DNA from: Campylobacteraceae bacterium
Lineage (GTDB): Bacteria > Campylobacterota > Campylobacteria > Campylobacterales > Sulfurovaceae
Assembly (NCBI GenBank): GCA_027014605.1
Contig: JALWDJ010000008.1
Span: 1-46,447, forward strand
Reading direction: 5' to 3'
DNA: 46,447 bases
Part shown: in pieces, positions 27,797 to 36,806 of the stretch
Position numbering within the stretch: the first letter of the stretch is position 1
Layout: the number at the start of each line of letters is the position of its first letter
Translations under genes and position numbers: made by a program
Notes under the pieces: generated by a model
Databases searched by the model: none
The model's input: the letters and a program-made list of their open reading frames with translations, nothing else
What the model was told of the DNA's origin: nothing

Positions 27797-28473
27797 ATAT
27801 AGAAGAGGGAGCTATATTTATAGCAGATGCACACTATCCAGACCATGGAGAGAAATTTTTAAAAATTTTAGAAGATGTAGATAAAAATAGGTTAGAGACT
27901 AAACAGCTTTTTTTAATGGGAGATATATTTAATCTTCTATTTGGATATAGCCAATATATTAAGAGTTTTGTTCAAGATGCGATAGATTTACTTCAAAAAC
28001 TATCTACAAAAATAGATATATACTATATTGAGGGTAATCATGATTTCTGTCTAAAAGATATTTTTCCAAATATTAAAATATATGCTATAGAGGAGCAACC
28101 AGTTAAATTTAAATTAAACAATCAAGATATATATCTCTCTCATGGAGATAGATATAAAACCTCATTTATATATGGAATATATACTAAATTGATACGAAAT
28201 AAAACTATTATCAGACTACTTCTTCCATTTGAAAAAACTATTATAGACCATATATTTAAAAAGCTTAGAAAAAAAAATATATGTGGAAAGATTAAAAATT
28301 TTGAGAAAATAATAGAGTCTATATTAGAAAAATATCCAAAAGAGTCTCTAATAGTAGAGGGACATTTTCATCAAAATAGATTATTTAAAAACTATATATC
28401 TCTACCATCTTTAGCTTGTCAAAAAAAGGTTGCCATAGTAAAAAATGGAAAAATTTTAATCTCTAATCTCTAA
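27787..28473 (+). CDS. LpxH-like metallophosphoesterase (UDP-2,3-diacylglucosamine hydrolase type)
   Basis: A 228-residue calcineurin-like phosphoesterase with the full metal-binding set: DAH (14-16), GD (45-46), GNHD (83-86), HGD (about 119-121) and GHFH (about 195-198). The pattern and length resemble LpxH, which cleaves UDP-diacylglucosamine to lipid X in lipid A synthesis, but several orphan phosphoesterases share it. The start is a TTG at 27787 overlapping perR by 10 bp; there is no better ATG before the first motif. Its end overlaps the converging dctP gene by 18 bp. Confidence 0.78.
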   Translation: MPVDIEEGAIFIADAHYPDHGEKFLKILEDVDKNRLETKQLFLMGDIFNLLFGYSQYIKSFVQDAIDLLQKLSTKIDIYYIEGNHDFCLKDIFPNIKIYAIEEQPVKFKLNNQDIYLSHGDRYKTSFIYGIYTKLIRNKTIIRLLLPFEKTIIDHIFKKLRKKNICGKIKNFEKIIESILEKYPKESLIVEGHFHQNRLFKNYISLPSLACQKKVAIVKNGKILISNL

Positions 28474-29544
28474 AATATGTTTTGTACTAATATCACTCCA
28501 AGGTCTGTTTAGTTTTACAAACTCATTATAGTTATCTAAAACTCTCTTAAAATCACTACTCTTTTTAGACTCAATCTCTAAAACCTCATCTAAAGCCTTT
28601 TTAGCAAGTTTCATCATCTCATTAGGAAATTTTTTAATTTTTACTCCTCTTCTATAGAGTTCTTGCAAGGCTTTTGCATTTTTATATCTAAACTCCTCTA
28701 TCATATTGGCAGTCATAGCTTCAGAGGCTCTTGTAATTATGGCTTTATGTTCACTACTTAACTTTTCCCATCTATTTTTATTGAAAGTTAACTCAAGAAT
28801 AGAACCCGGTTCATGCCAACCTTCATAGTAGTATTTAGTAGCCTTATCAAATCCCATCATCATATCAAGGGCAGGTCCTACCCATTCAGTTGCATCAATA
28901 GTTCCTCTCTCTAAAGAGGTAAAAATCTCTCCAGCAGGTAAAAGTACAGGATTTACACCAAGTCTCTTCATAACCTCTCCACCAAGCCCTGGTATTCTCA
29001 TCTTAAGCCCCTTTAAATCAGAGACCGATTTTATCTCCTTTTTAAACCAACCTCCCATCTGTGGTCCTGTACTTCCTCCAATTAGAGGGTATAGATTAAA
29101 TCTACCATAAAGCTCTCTCCAAAGCTCCATTCCTCCACCAAACTTTAACCATGTTATCATCTCTTCACTCAAAAGCCCTAATGGCATACCTCCAAATATG
29201 GAAAATGTTGAATTTTTACCTTTCCAATAATATACTCCAGAGTGAAAAGCATCAATCTGATTAGCAGAACAGCTATCAAATACTTGAAGTGCAGGAACTA
29301 ATATATTTTTAGGATATACCTTTATCTCTAAAGTTCCACCACTAAGTTCACTACACATCTTAGCAAAACTATCAACTCCTGTTCCCATAATTGGAAAGTG
29401 TGCAGGCCATGAGGTAGCAAGTTTTAGTTTTACTTTTTTACCTCTTACCACATTTATACTCTTTTTACTCTCTTGATAACACCCATTAATAGTAACTGCT
29501 CCTGTTATTAGAGCTGTTGTTGTTAAAAAATCTCTTCTTTTCAT
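28456..29544 (-). CDS. TRAP-type solute-binding lipoprotein with Tat-like signal
   Basis: A 362-residue DctP-family periplasmic binding protein. The N-terminus MKRRDFLTTTALITGAVTIN has the twin-arginine motif and ends in NGC, a likely lipobox with Cys22. The DctP domain covers about 38-340, with LKGLKMRIPGLGGEV (about 178-192) and the substrate-pocket region GTIDATEWVGP (about 214-224), as in binding proteins for organic acids such as lactate or 2-oxo acids. No DctQ or DctM permease lies nearby, so it is an orphan here. It overlaps the L,D-transpeptidase gene by 4 bp and, at its 3' end, the LpxH-like gene by 18 bp. Confidence 0.88.
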   Translation of the reverse strand: MKRRDFLTTTALITGAVTINGCYQESKKSINVVRGKKVKLKLATSWPAHFPIMGTGVDSFAKMCSELSGGTLEIKVYPKNILVPALQVFDSCSANQIDAFHSGVYYWKGKNSTFSIFGGMPLGLLSEEMITWLKFGGGMELWRELYGRFNLYPLIGGSTGPQMGGWFKKEIKSVSDLKGLKMRIPGLGGEVMKRLGVNPVLLPAGEIFTSLERGTIDATEWVGPALDMMMGFDKATKYYYEGWHEPGSILELTFNKNRWEKLSSEHKAIITRASEAMTANMIEEFRYKNAKALQELYRRGVKIKKFPNEMMKLAKKALDEVLEIESKKSSDFKRVLDNYNEFVKLNRPWSDISTKHILEIRD

Positions 29545-30248
29545 AATTTTACTCTCTTAATTTCGGATTTTGGAAGCTGTAGGAGTAGAGGATTATCCTC
29601 TTTTTTAAGCCACTTTAGGATTTTAATAATATTATCTTCACTCATAGCTGTACAACCTGCTGTACCTGCTCCATCTCCACTTCTAATATGCATAAATATA
29701 CATGAACCACCCATCTTAATAGCATTTGGATTATGATTTACTACAATACCATACTCATATTGATTATTGTTTAATCTCATATGCTCAAAGCTCTTATAGT
29801 CTCTCTTTACCTTAGTTGAGTCTATAATCTTATTATACCATTTAGAGTTACTATCATCAACACAGTGGTCACTTCGTTTATATACACTATATGGAAAATC
29901 TATCTTTAGTGGTGCATATCCAAATCCATTTTTTAAACTAAACAGTCCAGCAGGAGCTTTTCCATCTCCCTCTCTTTTTATATATTTTGCATCTTTTGGT
30001 ATCTTATGGAGTCCACGCCCCCAAGCTAAACCATTTCTACCTAAAATAATAGATATACTCTTGCCTACCTTATGCCATTTACCATTCTCTTTTTCATATC
30101 TCTGAAGAGTTCCATTTTTACTACTCCAATCTGCAGTTGTAACAAATAGTATCTGTTTAGTAGTTTTAGGTATCTCTATATTGGCAGTAGATTTACAAGC
30201 TGTTAACATTAACAGACCAAATGTTAATATATATAATCTTTTTATCAT
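29541..30248 (-). CDS. L,D-transpeptidase (YkuD-fold) lipoprotein
   Basis: A 235-residue enzyme likely acting on peptidoglycan cross-links. A lipoprotein signal (1-18, LLMLTAC with Cys18) leads to a catalytic domain with APAGLFSL (about 98-105), NHNPNA, and the active-site motif HIRSGDGAGTAGC (about 187-199), where the His and the final Cys are catalytic. The SGDGAGTAGC form belongs to the broader YkuD relatives seen in Proteobacteria. It is the first gene of the pair with the TRAP binding protein, divergent from the nhaC gene 36 bp away. Confidence 0.87.
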   Translation of the reverse strand: MIKRLYILTFGLLMLTACKSTANIEIPKTTKQILFVTTADWSSKNGTLQRYEKENGKWHKVGKSISIILGRNGLAWGRGLHKIPKDAKYIKREGDGKAPAGLFSLKNGFGYAPLKIDFPYSVYKRSDHCVDDSNSKWYNKIIDSTKVKRDYKSFEHMRLNNNQYEYGIVVNHNPNAIKMGGSCIFMHIRSGDGAGTAGCTAMSEDNIIKILKWLKKEDNPLLLQLPKSEIKRVKL

Positions 30249-30284
30249 GTTATAATCCTCAAAAAATAAATATTAGGACAAATT

Positions 30285-31670
30285 ATGGAAAATCTAGGAG
30301 TTATCTCTGTTATTATTCCACTCTTTATCATTATAATGGCAATTATAACAAAAGATGTAGTAGTATCGTTAATATCAGGTATATTTTTAGGTAAATTGGT
30401 TATAAATCACTTTAATCCATTAACTGCTACTATATCTATGCTTGATGGATTTGTAGGACTTTTTGCTGAGGATTGGATAACAAAAACTGTACTATTTGCT
30501 CTACTTGTTGGGGCTATTATTAGACTTATTAGTGATAGTGGAGGGGTAAGTGGATTTATAGAGTATATTAGCAAAAAGGAGAAAAATATAGACTCTCCAA
30601 AAGGGGCTTTGCTTTTAGCCTATATCTTAGGAGTTCTTATATTTATTGAGTCATCAATAACATCTCTTGTAGCTGGAACTGTAGCAAGACCTCTATGTGA
30701 TAAGAATGGAGTAAGTAGAGAGAAGTTAGCTTTTGTGTGTGACTCAACATCTGCTCCAGTTTGCTCTCTAATCCCTTTTAATGCTTGGGGAGCTTTACTT
30801 TTAGGATTAATTGTAACTGCTATTGATAGCCATATTATATCAGGAGATGGGATAACCCTACTTATTAAATCTATATTTTTTAATTTCTACTCCATAATTA
30901 CTGTAATATTTGTTCTATTAGTAATCCTATTTAATATAGATATTGGTGCAATGAGATATGCTAAGCCACATAAGTTTGAGTTAAATAAAAATAGTGAAAA
31001 AGAGAGTAAAAAGTCACCTCTACTTATGATACTTCCTCTTGTAGTTTTAATTGTAATGGTTCCAATATCTCTATACTATACAGGTAATGGAGATATACTA
31101 AAAGGTTCAGGCTCAACCTCTGTATTTTATAGTGTTATTACAACTCTTCTATTTATATACTTCTATTATGTTTTTGGTAAACACTTAACTCATAAAGAGT
31201 ATTTTAAATCATTATATGCAGGTATATCAGATATGATACCAATCACTCTTATTCTGCTTTTAGCCTTTTTAATAGGCTCTGTAATAAAAGAACTTGGAAC
31301 TGCTAACTATCTAGCTCATATTATGCAGGGTAATATATCTCCAACTCTATTACCACTAATCATATTTCTTGTAGCCTCCATTACATCATTCTCAACAGGT
31401 ACAAGTTGGGGAACATTCTCAATTATGATGCCAATAGCCCTAGCCTTAGGAGCTACATTTAATATATATACCCCTCTAATGATAGGAGCTGTTATCTCTG
31501 GTGGAATATTTGGTGACCATGTATCTCCAATTTCAGACACAACTATTATATCCTCAATGGCAAGTGGGTGTGAACATATATCTCATGTTAGAACACAGAT
31601 GCCTTACGCTTTAATATCTGCTATGATTGCCTCTATAGCCTATCTTATATGTGGTGTGATTATGATATAA
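30285..31670 (+). CDS. NhaC-family sodium/proton antiporter
   Basis: A 461-residue inner-membrane carrier with about eleven hydrophobic helices. Conserved features include FIESSITSLVAGTVARPLCD (about 125-144), SAPVCSLIPFNAWG (about 156-169), TSFSTGTSWGTFSIM (about 366-380) and GGIFGDHVSPISDTTI (about 406-421), the Na+/H+ antiporter NhaC signature. The exact substrate of this subfamily could also be an amino or organic acid. It is followed 30 bp later by cysS. Confidence 0.88.
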   Translation: MENLGVISVIIPLFIIIMAIITKDVVVSLISGIFLGKLVINHFNPLTATISMLDGFVGLFAEDWITKTVLFALLVGAIIRLISDSGGVSGFIEYISKKEKNIDSPKGALLLAYILGVLIFIESSITSLVAGTVARPLCDKNGVSREKLAFVCDSTSAPVCSLIPFNAWGALLLGLIVTAIDSHIISGDGITLLIKSIFFNFYSIITVIFVLLVILFNIDIGAMRYAKPHKFELNKNSEKESKKSPLLMILPLVVLIVMVPISLYYTGNGDILKGSGSTSVFYSVITTLLFIYFYYVFGKHLTHKEYFKSLYAGISDMIPITLILLLAFLIGSVIKELGTANYLAHIMQGNISPTLLPLIIFLVASITSFSTGTSWGTFSIMMPIALALGATFNIYTPLMIGAVISGGIFGDHVSPISDTTIISSMASGCEHISHVRTQMPYALISAMIASIAYLICGVIMI

Positions 31671-31699
31671 TTTTGTCAAAAAGGTAGGTTATTGAGTAT

Positions 31700-33100
31700 A
31701 TGTATTTATATGATAGTGTAGAGAGAAAAAAGGTTCTATTTGAGCCAATTTTTTCTAAAAAGGTCTCTATATATGTTTGTGGGGCAACTGTATATGATGA
31801 TGCACACTTAGGACATGCAAGAAGTGCTTTAAGTTTTGATATTTTAAGTAGAACTCTAAAAGCTCTTGGATATGAGGTGACTCTCTGTAAAAATTTTACT
31901 GATATTGATGATAAGATTATCAAAAAGGTTAAAGAGACAGGTAAGAGTCTTAAGGAGATTACTAGCTATTATATAGATAGATATTTAGCTGATATGGAGG
32001 CTTTGGGAGTAAGGAGAGCCAATATTGAACCCAAAGCTACAGAGTCATTAGATGCAATAGAGTCTTTAATATTTAAGCTTGTAGAGAAAGATATAGCATA
32101 TATTACTGAGAGTGGAGATGTCTATTTTGATGTATCCAAAGATAGTAAATATGGACAAATATCTCATCAAGTTGTTGATGATAGTGAAACCATAAGTAGA
32201 ATAGAGTTAGATAGCCAAAAGCGAAATATAAAAGATTTTGCACTATGGAAGAGTTGTAGTGGAGATGAGGATATATGTTTTAGTAGTAGATTTAGCAGAG
32301 GTCGTCCCGGGTGGCATATTGAGTGTTCTGCAATGATAGATAAGTACTTTAAGGGTAATAGTGAATATACTATTGATATTCATGGAGGTGGAGCTGATTT
32401 ACTATTTCCTCACCATGAAAATGAAGCCTCACAGAGTAGATGTGCTTTTGGGCATGAGTTGGCTAAATATTGGTTACATAATGGATTTGTTAATATTAAT
32501 GGAGAGAAAATGAGTAAATCTCTTGGCAATAGCTTTTTTATAAAAGATGCACTAAGAGAGTATGATGGAGAGATTTTACGAAACTATCTTATCTCCGTTC
32601 ACTATAGGAATGATTTTAATTTTAATGAAGAGGATTTGTTATTATCTAAAAAGAGATTAGATAGACTCTATAGACTTAAAAAGAGAGTTGTCCCAACTAA
32701 CCCATCTAAATCAAATAGTATATTTAAAAAAAATATATTAGATAGCCTATCTGATGACCTTAATATCTCTAAGGCATTAGCATATATTGATGAGATGATA
32801 AGTAACTCTAATGATAGATTAGATATAAATCCAAAAGATAAATCTTTAAAGAGAGAGATAGTTGCTAATATTAAATTTATTAATGAGCTTTTAGGTATTG
32901 GAGAAAAAGAGCCATTTAGCTATTTTCAGATAGGGATAGATGAGAAGTTAAAGAATAAAATAGAGGATTTAATTTCTAAACGAAATATAGCTAAAAAGAG
33001 TAGAGATTATATCTTAGCAGATAGTATAAGAGAAGAGATTTTAGCTTTAGGAGTATCTATTATGGATACATCTAATGGTACAGTTTGGGAAAAAATTTAA
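31700..33100 (+). CDS. cysS: Cysteinyl-tRNA synthetase
   Basis: It charges tRNA-Cys. It has 466 residues. The class I HIGH motif is HLGH (about 37-40) after the zinc ligand in YVCGATVYDD (Cys27). The KMSKS motif appears as EKMSKSLGN (about 265-273), and LFPHHENEASQSR (about 230-242) holds the other zinc ligands. The C-terminal anticodon-binding part (about 340-466) is complete. AtpZ follows 12 bp later, so a small operon is likely. Confidence 0.97.
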   Translation: MYLYDSVERKKVLFEPIFSKKVSIYVCGATVYDDAHLGHARSALSFDILSRTLKALGYEVTLCKNFTDIDDKIIKKVKETGKSLKEITSYYIDRYLADMEALGVRRANIEPKATESLDAIESLIFKLVEKDIAYITESGDVYFDVSKDSKYGQISHQVVDDSETISRIELDSQKRNIKDFALWKSCSGDEDICFSSRFSRGRPGWHIECSAMIDKYFKGNSEYTIDIHGGGADLLFPHHENEASQSRCAFGHELAKYWLHNGFVNINGEKMSKSLGNSFFIKDALREYDGEILRNYLISVHYRNDFNFNEEDLLLSKKRLDRLYRLKKRVVPTNPSKSNSIFKKNILDSLSDDLNISKALAYIDEMISNSNDRLDINPKDKSLKREIVANIKFINELLGIGEKEPFSYFQIGIDEKLKNKIEDLISKRNIAKKSRDYILADSIREEILALGVSIMDTSNGTVWEKI

Positions 33101-33112
33101 AAAGGAGTTATT

Positions 33113-33397
33113 ATGAGTGAAGAGCCAAAATATAGAAAATTTATATCAGCAGTTGATGGGCTTAGTTTAGGCATATCAATAGTAGTAGCAGTATTAATTG
33201 GTATTGGACTTGGTATATTTATGAAAAATCTATTTGGGTATGGGTGGTTATTGTGGCTTGGTCTGTTTTGGGGAGTAGCAGGAGCTATATTAAATATTTA
33301 TAAAGCCTATGAAAAACAGAAAAAATCACTAGATGAACTTGCGAATGACCCCAAATATAGACATAAAAAGTATGATGATAGTGATGAAGATGATTAA
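33113..33397 (+). CDS. atpZ: AtpZ/AtpI-family membrane protein
   Basis: A 94-residue protein with two membrane helices (about 18-36 and 42-61) and an acidic C-terminus (YDDSDEDD). The Gly pattern of GIGLGIFMKNLFGYGWLLWLGLFWGVAGAI matches AtpZ/AtpI, small proteins that assist F-type ATP synthase assembly or ion supply. The family usually accompanies atp operons, but here it follows cysS without other atp genes. AAGGAG precedes the ATG. Confidence 0.82.
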   Translation: MSEEPKYRKFISAVDGLSLGISIVVAVLIGIGLGIFMKNLFGYGWLLWLGLFWGVAGAILNIYKAYEKQKKSLDELANDPKYRHKKYDDSDEDD

Positions 33398-33878
33398 AAG
33401 AGCTATTAATTTACTATTAATTATAGATATTGGTATAATTTTTTTTACACTTATGAGTGGAAACTATAGTTGGTTTATAAATTCTCAAATAGGATTTATA
33501 AGCTCATCTTTAGTTATATTTGCTTCTATATTTTCATATAAAAATATGATAAAAGGTAGATTAAAAGATGAGGTAGTGGTAGCTGAAGATAATAGAGATA
33601 CTATAGAGAAGATAGAAGACCCTTATAGTATATATGTTAATGATAAAAACATTATTAGAGAAGAAAAAAAAAGATTAAAAGAGGCTCGTCGCTCTTTTTT
33701 AGAGGTTTTAAAAGATAGTAAACCTGCTCTATCTATATATAGGTTAGGGGCTTATGGAGTTTTAATTTTAGGTTTTTTTTATCTAAATGGTAATAATCTT
33801 TTAGATATTGTCTCTTATCTCTTTTCACTCTCTATTCCACCAATTATTATAATATTTTCATTATTTTCTCAACCTTGA
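33393..33878 (+). CDS. Uncharacterised membrane protein, cotranslated with atpZ
   Basis: A 161-residue protein with two N-terminal helices (about 5-22 and 30-48), a charged middle (about 50-110, with many Lys, Glu and Arg) and two C-terminal helices (about 117-135 and 140-157). I start it at ATG 33393, which overlaps the end of atpZ (ATGATTAA), rather than at 33333 inside atpZ. The position suggests a partner of the AtpZ protein, and a similar gene after atpZ is known to me in this phylum only as hypothetical. No function is assigned. Confidence 0.75.
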   Translation: MKRAINLLLIIDIGIIFFTLMSGNYSWFINSQIGFISSSLVIFASIFSYKNMIKGRLKDEVVVAEDNRDTIEKIEDPYSIYVNDKNIIREEKKRLKEARRSFLEVLKDSKPALSIYRLGAYGVLILGFFYLNGNNLLDIVSYLFSLSIPPIIIIFSLFSQP

Positions 33879-33908
33879 TTGACATGGACTAAAAGTTTTT
33901 GATATAAT
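33874..33908 (+). promoter_or_regulatory. HspR operator (HAIR-like) over a sigma-70 promoter
   Basis: CTTGATT-N7-ACTAAAA (33874-33894) matches the HAIR consensus CTTGAGT-N7-ACTCAAG at 11 of 14 positions with exact spacing. It contains the perfect -35 hexamer TTGACA (33879-33884). A perfect TATAAT (33903-33908) follows at 18 bases, 42 bases before cbpA. HspR binding would block RNA polymerase; the gene for HspR is in this operon. Confidence 0.7.
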
Positions 33909-33950
33909 TTTATTAAATTAAAATTTATAAAATTGTATAGGGATAGAGAC

Positions 33951-34880
33951 ATGGCAAAAAGTTTATATGAGACTTTAGGTGTAAGTGAAAAAGCGACTGC
34001 AGATGAGATAAAAAAAGCGTATCGTAAATTAGCAAGAAAATATCATCCAGATGTAAATAAGGATGAAGAGGCCGTCAATAAATTTAAAGAGATTAACGCA
34101 GCTTATGAAGTCTTATCTGACAAAAAGAAAAAAGATGAGTATGATTTATATGGTGACCAGATATTTGGTGGTCAAAATTTTCATGATTTTGCAAGACAAC
34201 AGAGTAGTTCAAATGTTGATTTAGATGAGATATTAAAAAGTATTTTTGGAGGTGGAGGTTCTACTGCTTCATCAGGATTTAGAGGATTTGGTAGTAGCTT
34301 TGGAGGTAACTCTTCAGGATTTGGAGGATTTGGAAGTTCAGGATTTGGTAGTAGTTCTTCTTCATCACAAGAGTTAAATCAAAGAACATCTATAACTATT
34401 CCATTTTATGTAGCTGTAAAAGGTGGAAAGCACAATATAACAATTAATAATGAGAGTTTTGATATAAAAATTCCAGCAGGAATTAATAGTGGTGAGACTT
34501 TAAGAGTTAGAGGAAAAGGTAATAGTGTTGGTGGAAAAAGAGGAGATTTACTTATAAAAGTAGAAGTAGCTCCTGCTATTGGATATGTAAGAAAAGGTGA
34601 TGATTTATATCTAGATATAGATATACCTCTAAAGACTGCTATGTTTGGTGGAAAAGTGAAAATAAATACACAAATTCATGACTCAATTACTTTAAAAGTC
34701 CCACAAAATACTAAAAATGGACAAAAATTTAGAGTAAGAGGTGCAGGTGTTCCAAATAGAAAAACAGGAATTTCAGGAAATCTATATCTTATTGCAAATA
34801 TAGTTATTCCAAAAGTAGAAGATTTAGATGATGATTTAAAAGAGATGCTTAAAGAGAAATTACCAGATGGAGTTGAGTGA
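33951..34880 (+). CDS. cbpA: CbpA-type DnaJ co-chaperone
   Basis: A 309-residue Hsp40 that stimulates DnaK. The J domain (1-68) carries HPD at 32-34. A Gly/Phe/Ser-rich linker (about 95-142) follows, then two beta-barrel substrate domains (about 148-300). There is no CxxCxGxG zinc region, so it belongs to the CbpA class and not to DnaJ. I start at ATG 33951 because AGGGATAG lies at ribosome-binding distance and the J domain begins there; a start at 33933 adds only MYRDRD. It overlaps hspR by one base. Confidence 0.92.
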   Translation: MAKSLYETLGVSEKATADEIKKAYRKLARKYHPDVNKDEEAVNKFKEINAAYEVLSDKKKKDEYDLYGDQIFGGQNFHDFARQQSSSNVDLDEILKSIFGGGGSTASSGFRGFGSSFGGNSSGFGGFGSSGFGSSSSSSQELNQRTSITIPFYVAVKGGKHNITINNESFDIKIPAGINSGETLRVRGKGNSVGGKRGDLLIKVEVAPAIGYVRKGDDLYLDIDIPLKTAMFGGKVKINTQIHDSITLKVPQNTKNGQKFRVRGAGVPNRKTGISGNLYLIANIVIPKVEDLDDDLKEMLKEKLPDGVE

Positions 34881-35251
34881 TGCATAGTTATGATGAACCA
34901 GTATATCTTATATCTGTTGTTGCCTCTATTTTAAATATTCACCCACAGACACTGCGACAGTATGAAAAAGAGGGGCTAATTGAGCCTTCAAGGACACAAG
35001 GTAGAATGAGACTATACTCTCAAAGAGATATAGATAAGATAAAATTAGTACTTCAATTAACTAGAAAAATGGGGATAAACCTAGCTGGAGTTGATGTTAT
35101 TTTAAAACTAAAAAAGCAGATGGACGATATGGAAAAAGAGATAGAGCTATTAAGAGATGAGTTACAAAAGGTAAATAGAAATGGCTCTGTACCGACACAT
35201 AAATCTATAGTAGCAACAGGTAATTATGATATTATTATCTTTAAAGAGTAA
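34880..35251 (+). CDS. hspR: HspR heat-shock repressor (MerR family)
   Basis: A 123-residue repressor. The winged-helix DNA-binding part (about 8-75) contains IHPQTLRQYEKEGLIEP and RMRLYSQRDIDKI, which mark HspR within the MerR family. A coiled coil follows (about 85-110). The ATG at 34880 overlaps the cbpA TGA by one base; a GTG at 34877 is possible. Known HspR proteins bind HAIR sequences before chaperone operons together with DnaK. The HAIR-like operator before cbpA implies autoregulation. Confidence 0.93.
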   Translation: MHSYDEPVYLISVVASILNIHPQTLRQYEKEGLIEPSRTQGRMRLYSQRDIDKIKLVLQLTRKMGINLAGVDVILKLKKQMDDMEKEIELLRDELQKVNRNGSVPTHKSIVATGNYDIIIFKE

Positions 35252-35253
35252 AT

Positions 35254-35467
35254 CTAATAGCCTACTCTACATAAGTTATCAACTCTTTTTAAAAGAGTAG
35301 GTATTCTATATTTTCCATGCATCTCTTAGTTTAAATCGCCAAAATCACAAAGATTAAGGTCATGATTAAGGTCTAAGCTACCTTTTTGTAATTTTTGTTC
35401 TAATTTATAGTAAATCCCATAAAAGCTTGGATTTCGCTGATTATGTTATTTCTTTTTTAATAGACAT
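35254..35467 (-). pseudogene. Probable decayed gene between hspR and cca
   Basis: On the minus strand one frame reads HNQRNPSFYGIYYKLEQK...SLDLNHDLNLCDFGDLN (from 35445), then a TAA, then EMHGKYRIPTLLKRVDNLCR... to a TAG at 35254. Its amino-acid mix looks coding and unlike random AT-rich sequence. An ATG at 35467 opens MSIKKEIT in another frame just before it, so a frameshift plus a stop may have broken the gene. I do not recognise the family. The rest of the gap, to 35534, is A/T-rich and featureless. Confidence 0.45.
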
Positions 35468-35534
35468 CTGTATTATATAATATTTTTTATTGTGTATATC
35501 TTAATTTTTTAAATATTTTTTTTATTTTTATTAG

Positions 35535-36806
35535 CTATTTTATTGTGATTTTTGCGTTGTTTTTCAACTGCTTATAATTTACTAAATAACTCTTTAAAAA
35601 CTCCATAGCTTCATTATATGTAGATACTCTTCCATTTAGTTGAGCTTTAAATACAACTTTTAATAGTCGTCTAAAATCTTTAGATGGGGTTAAACCTAAC
35701 TCTATTAAATCTTTACCTCTTAAGAGAGGTTTTAGAGGGTTATTATATACATTAAGCTCTTTAGCTCTCTCTTCTAACCAATCTATCTTATTAGATGAGT
35801 TATCTAAATTGAGTATCTTTTCAAATAGTATAAACTCTTTAATATCTATCTTTGTAGAGAGTTTTCTAATATCTCTATCTAATTTTCTATTATAAAATTT
35901 ATCTAAAAGATTGTGGTATTTAATATAAATTAAGATAGAGTCTATAAATTTATGCTCATTTGTCAATCTATATAGAAAAGATTTTGCAGACTCTAGCTCT
36001 AAATTGGAGCATAATATAGCAAATGAGAGGGTTAAATCTCTTCTATTATCTCCTACTCTATATTTAGCCATAATATCAAGAGATGGAAGAGTATCTAAAT
36101 TTAATTCAGGAAAATATCTTAAAATCCCTAACTCCTCCATTAGATTAAATCCAATAGATGGCTTTTGGGCTTTAAGTAGAAGTTTTTGAAACTCAATATA
36201 TACTCTCTGTTGTGGTAACTCATCTAATAGATTATCTCTCACCATCTCTTGACATAGTTTAAAAGTAGATTTAGAGAGAGTATAGTTAAATCTAGCAGAG
36301 AACTGTATAGCTCTATATACTCTAAGTGGGTCTTCAATAAATGATTTTGTATTTATATGCCTAAGTAGTCTATTTTGCATATCAAATTTTCCACAAAATG
36401 GGTCTAAAAACTCTCTATTTTCAATATCAAACCCCATACTATTAATAGTAAAATCTCTTCTAAGAGAAGCTTCTTTAAAGGTTGCATTTTTAAGACAAGT
36501 CACACTAAATCCTCTATGCCCTTTTGATATTTTTCGCTCAACTCTAGGGCAAGAGAAGTCATAAGTTTCTCTATTATAGGTAAATTTTAAAACTCCAAAA
36601 CTCTTACCAACTAAACTCACCTTTCCATACTCTCTTAAAATATTCTCTAACTCATCAATAGAGTCTAATCCAAAAACCTCTATATCATAATCTTTTATAG
36701 GGAGTTTTAAAAAGTGGTCTCTTATACTACCACCTATAACTATAGCTTTAAACCCTTTAGAGGCTAATCTCTTAGAGACTATTTTTAATATATTGGGAAG
36801 TTGCAC
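35535..36806 (-). CDS. cca: CCA-adding enzyme / polynucleotide adenylyltransferase family
   Basis: A 423-residue class II nucleotidyltransferase. GGSIRD (25-30) and the catalytic DYDIE (Asp39, Asp41, Glu43) begin the head domain, followed by RRDFTINSMGF (about 116-126) and the RNA-binding neck EDPLRVYRAIQFSARF (about 158-173). It probably adds or repairs CCA at tRNA ends; a poly(A) polymerase role cannot be excluded. The tRNA-Leu in this window encodes its CCA. The start is GTG, overlapping the crcB TAG by one base. Confidence 0.87.
   Translation of the reverse strand: MQLPNILKIVSKRLASKGFKAIVIGGSIRDHFLKLPIKDYDIEVFGLDSIDELENILREYGKVSLVGKSFGVLKFTYNRETYDFSCPRVERKISKGHRGFSVTCLKNATFKEASLRRDFTINSMGFDIENREFLDPFCGKFDMQNRLLRHINTKSFIEDPLRVYRAIQFSARFNYTLSKSTFKLCQEMVRDNLLDELPQQRVYIEFQKLLLKAQKPSIGFNLMEELGILRYFPELNLDTLPSLDIMAKYRVGDNRRDLTLSFAILCSNLELESAKSFLYRLTNEHKFIDSILIYIKYHNLLDKFYNRKLDRDIRKLSTKIDIKEFILFEKILNLDNSSNKIDWLEERAKELNVYNNPLKPLLRGKDLIELGLTPSKDFRRLLKVVFKAQLNGRVSTYNEAMEFLKSYLVNYKQLKNNAKITIK

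Noticed and set aside
35261-35301. Terminator hairpin after hspR (CCTACTCT with AGAGTAGG)
   Set aside because: The arms pair but no T-run follows, and the sequence lies within the probable gene remnant, so it may be incidental.
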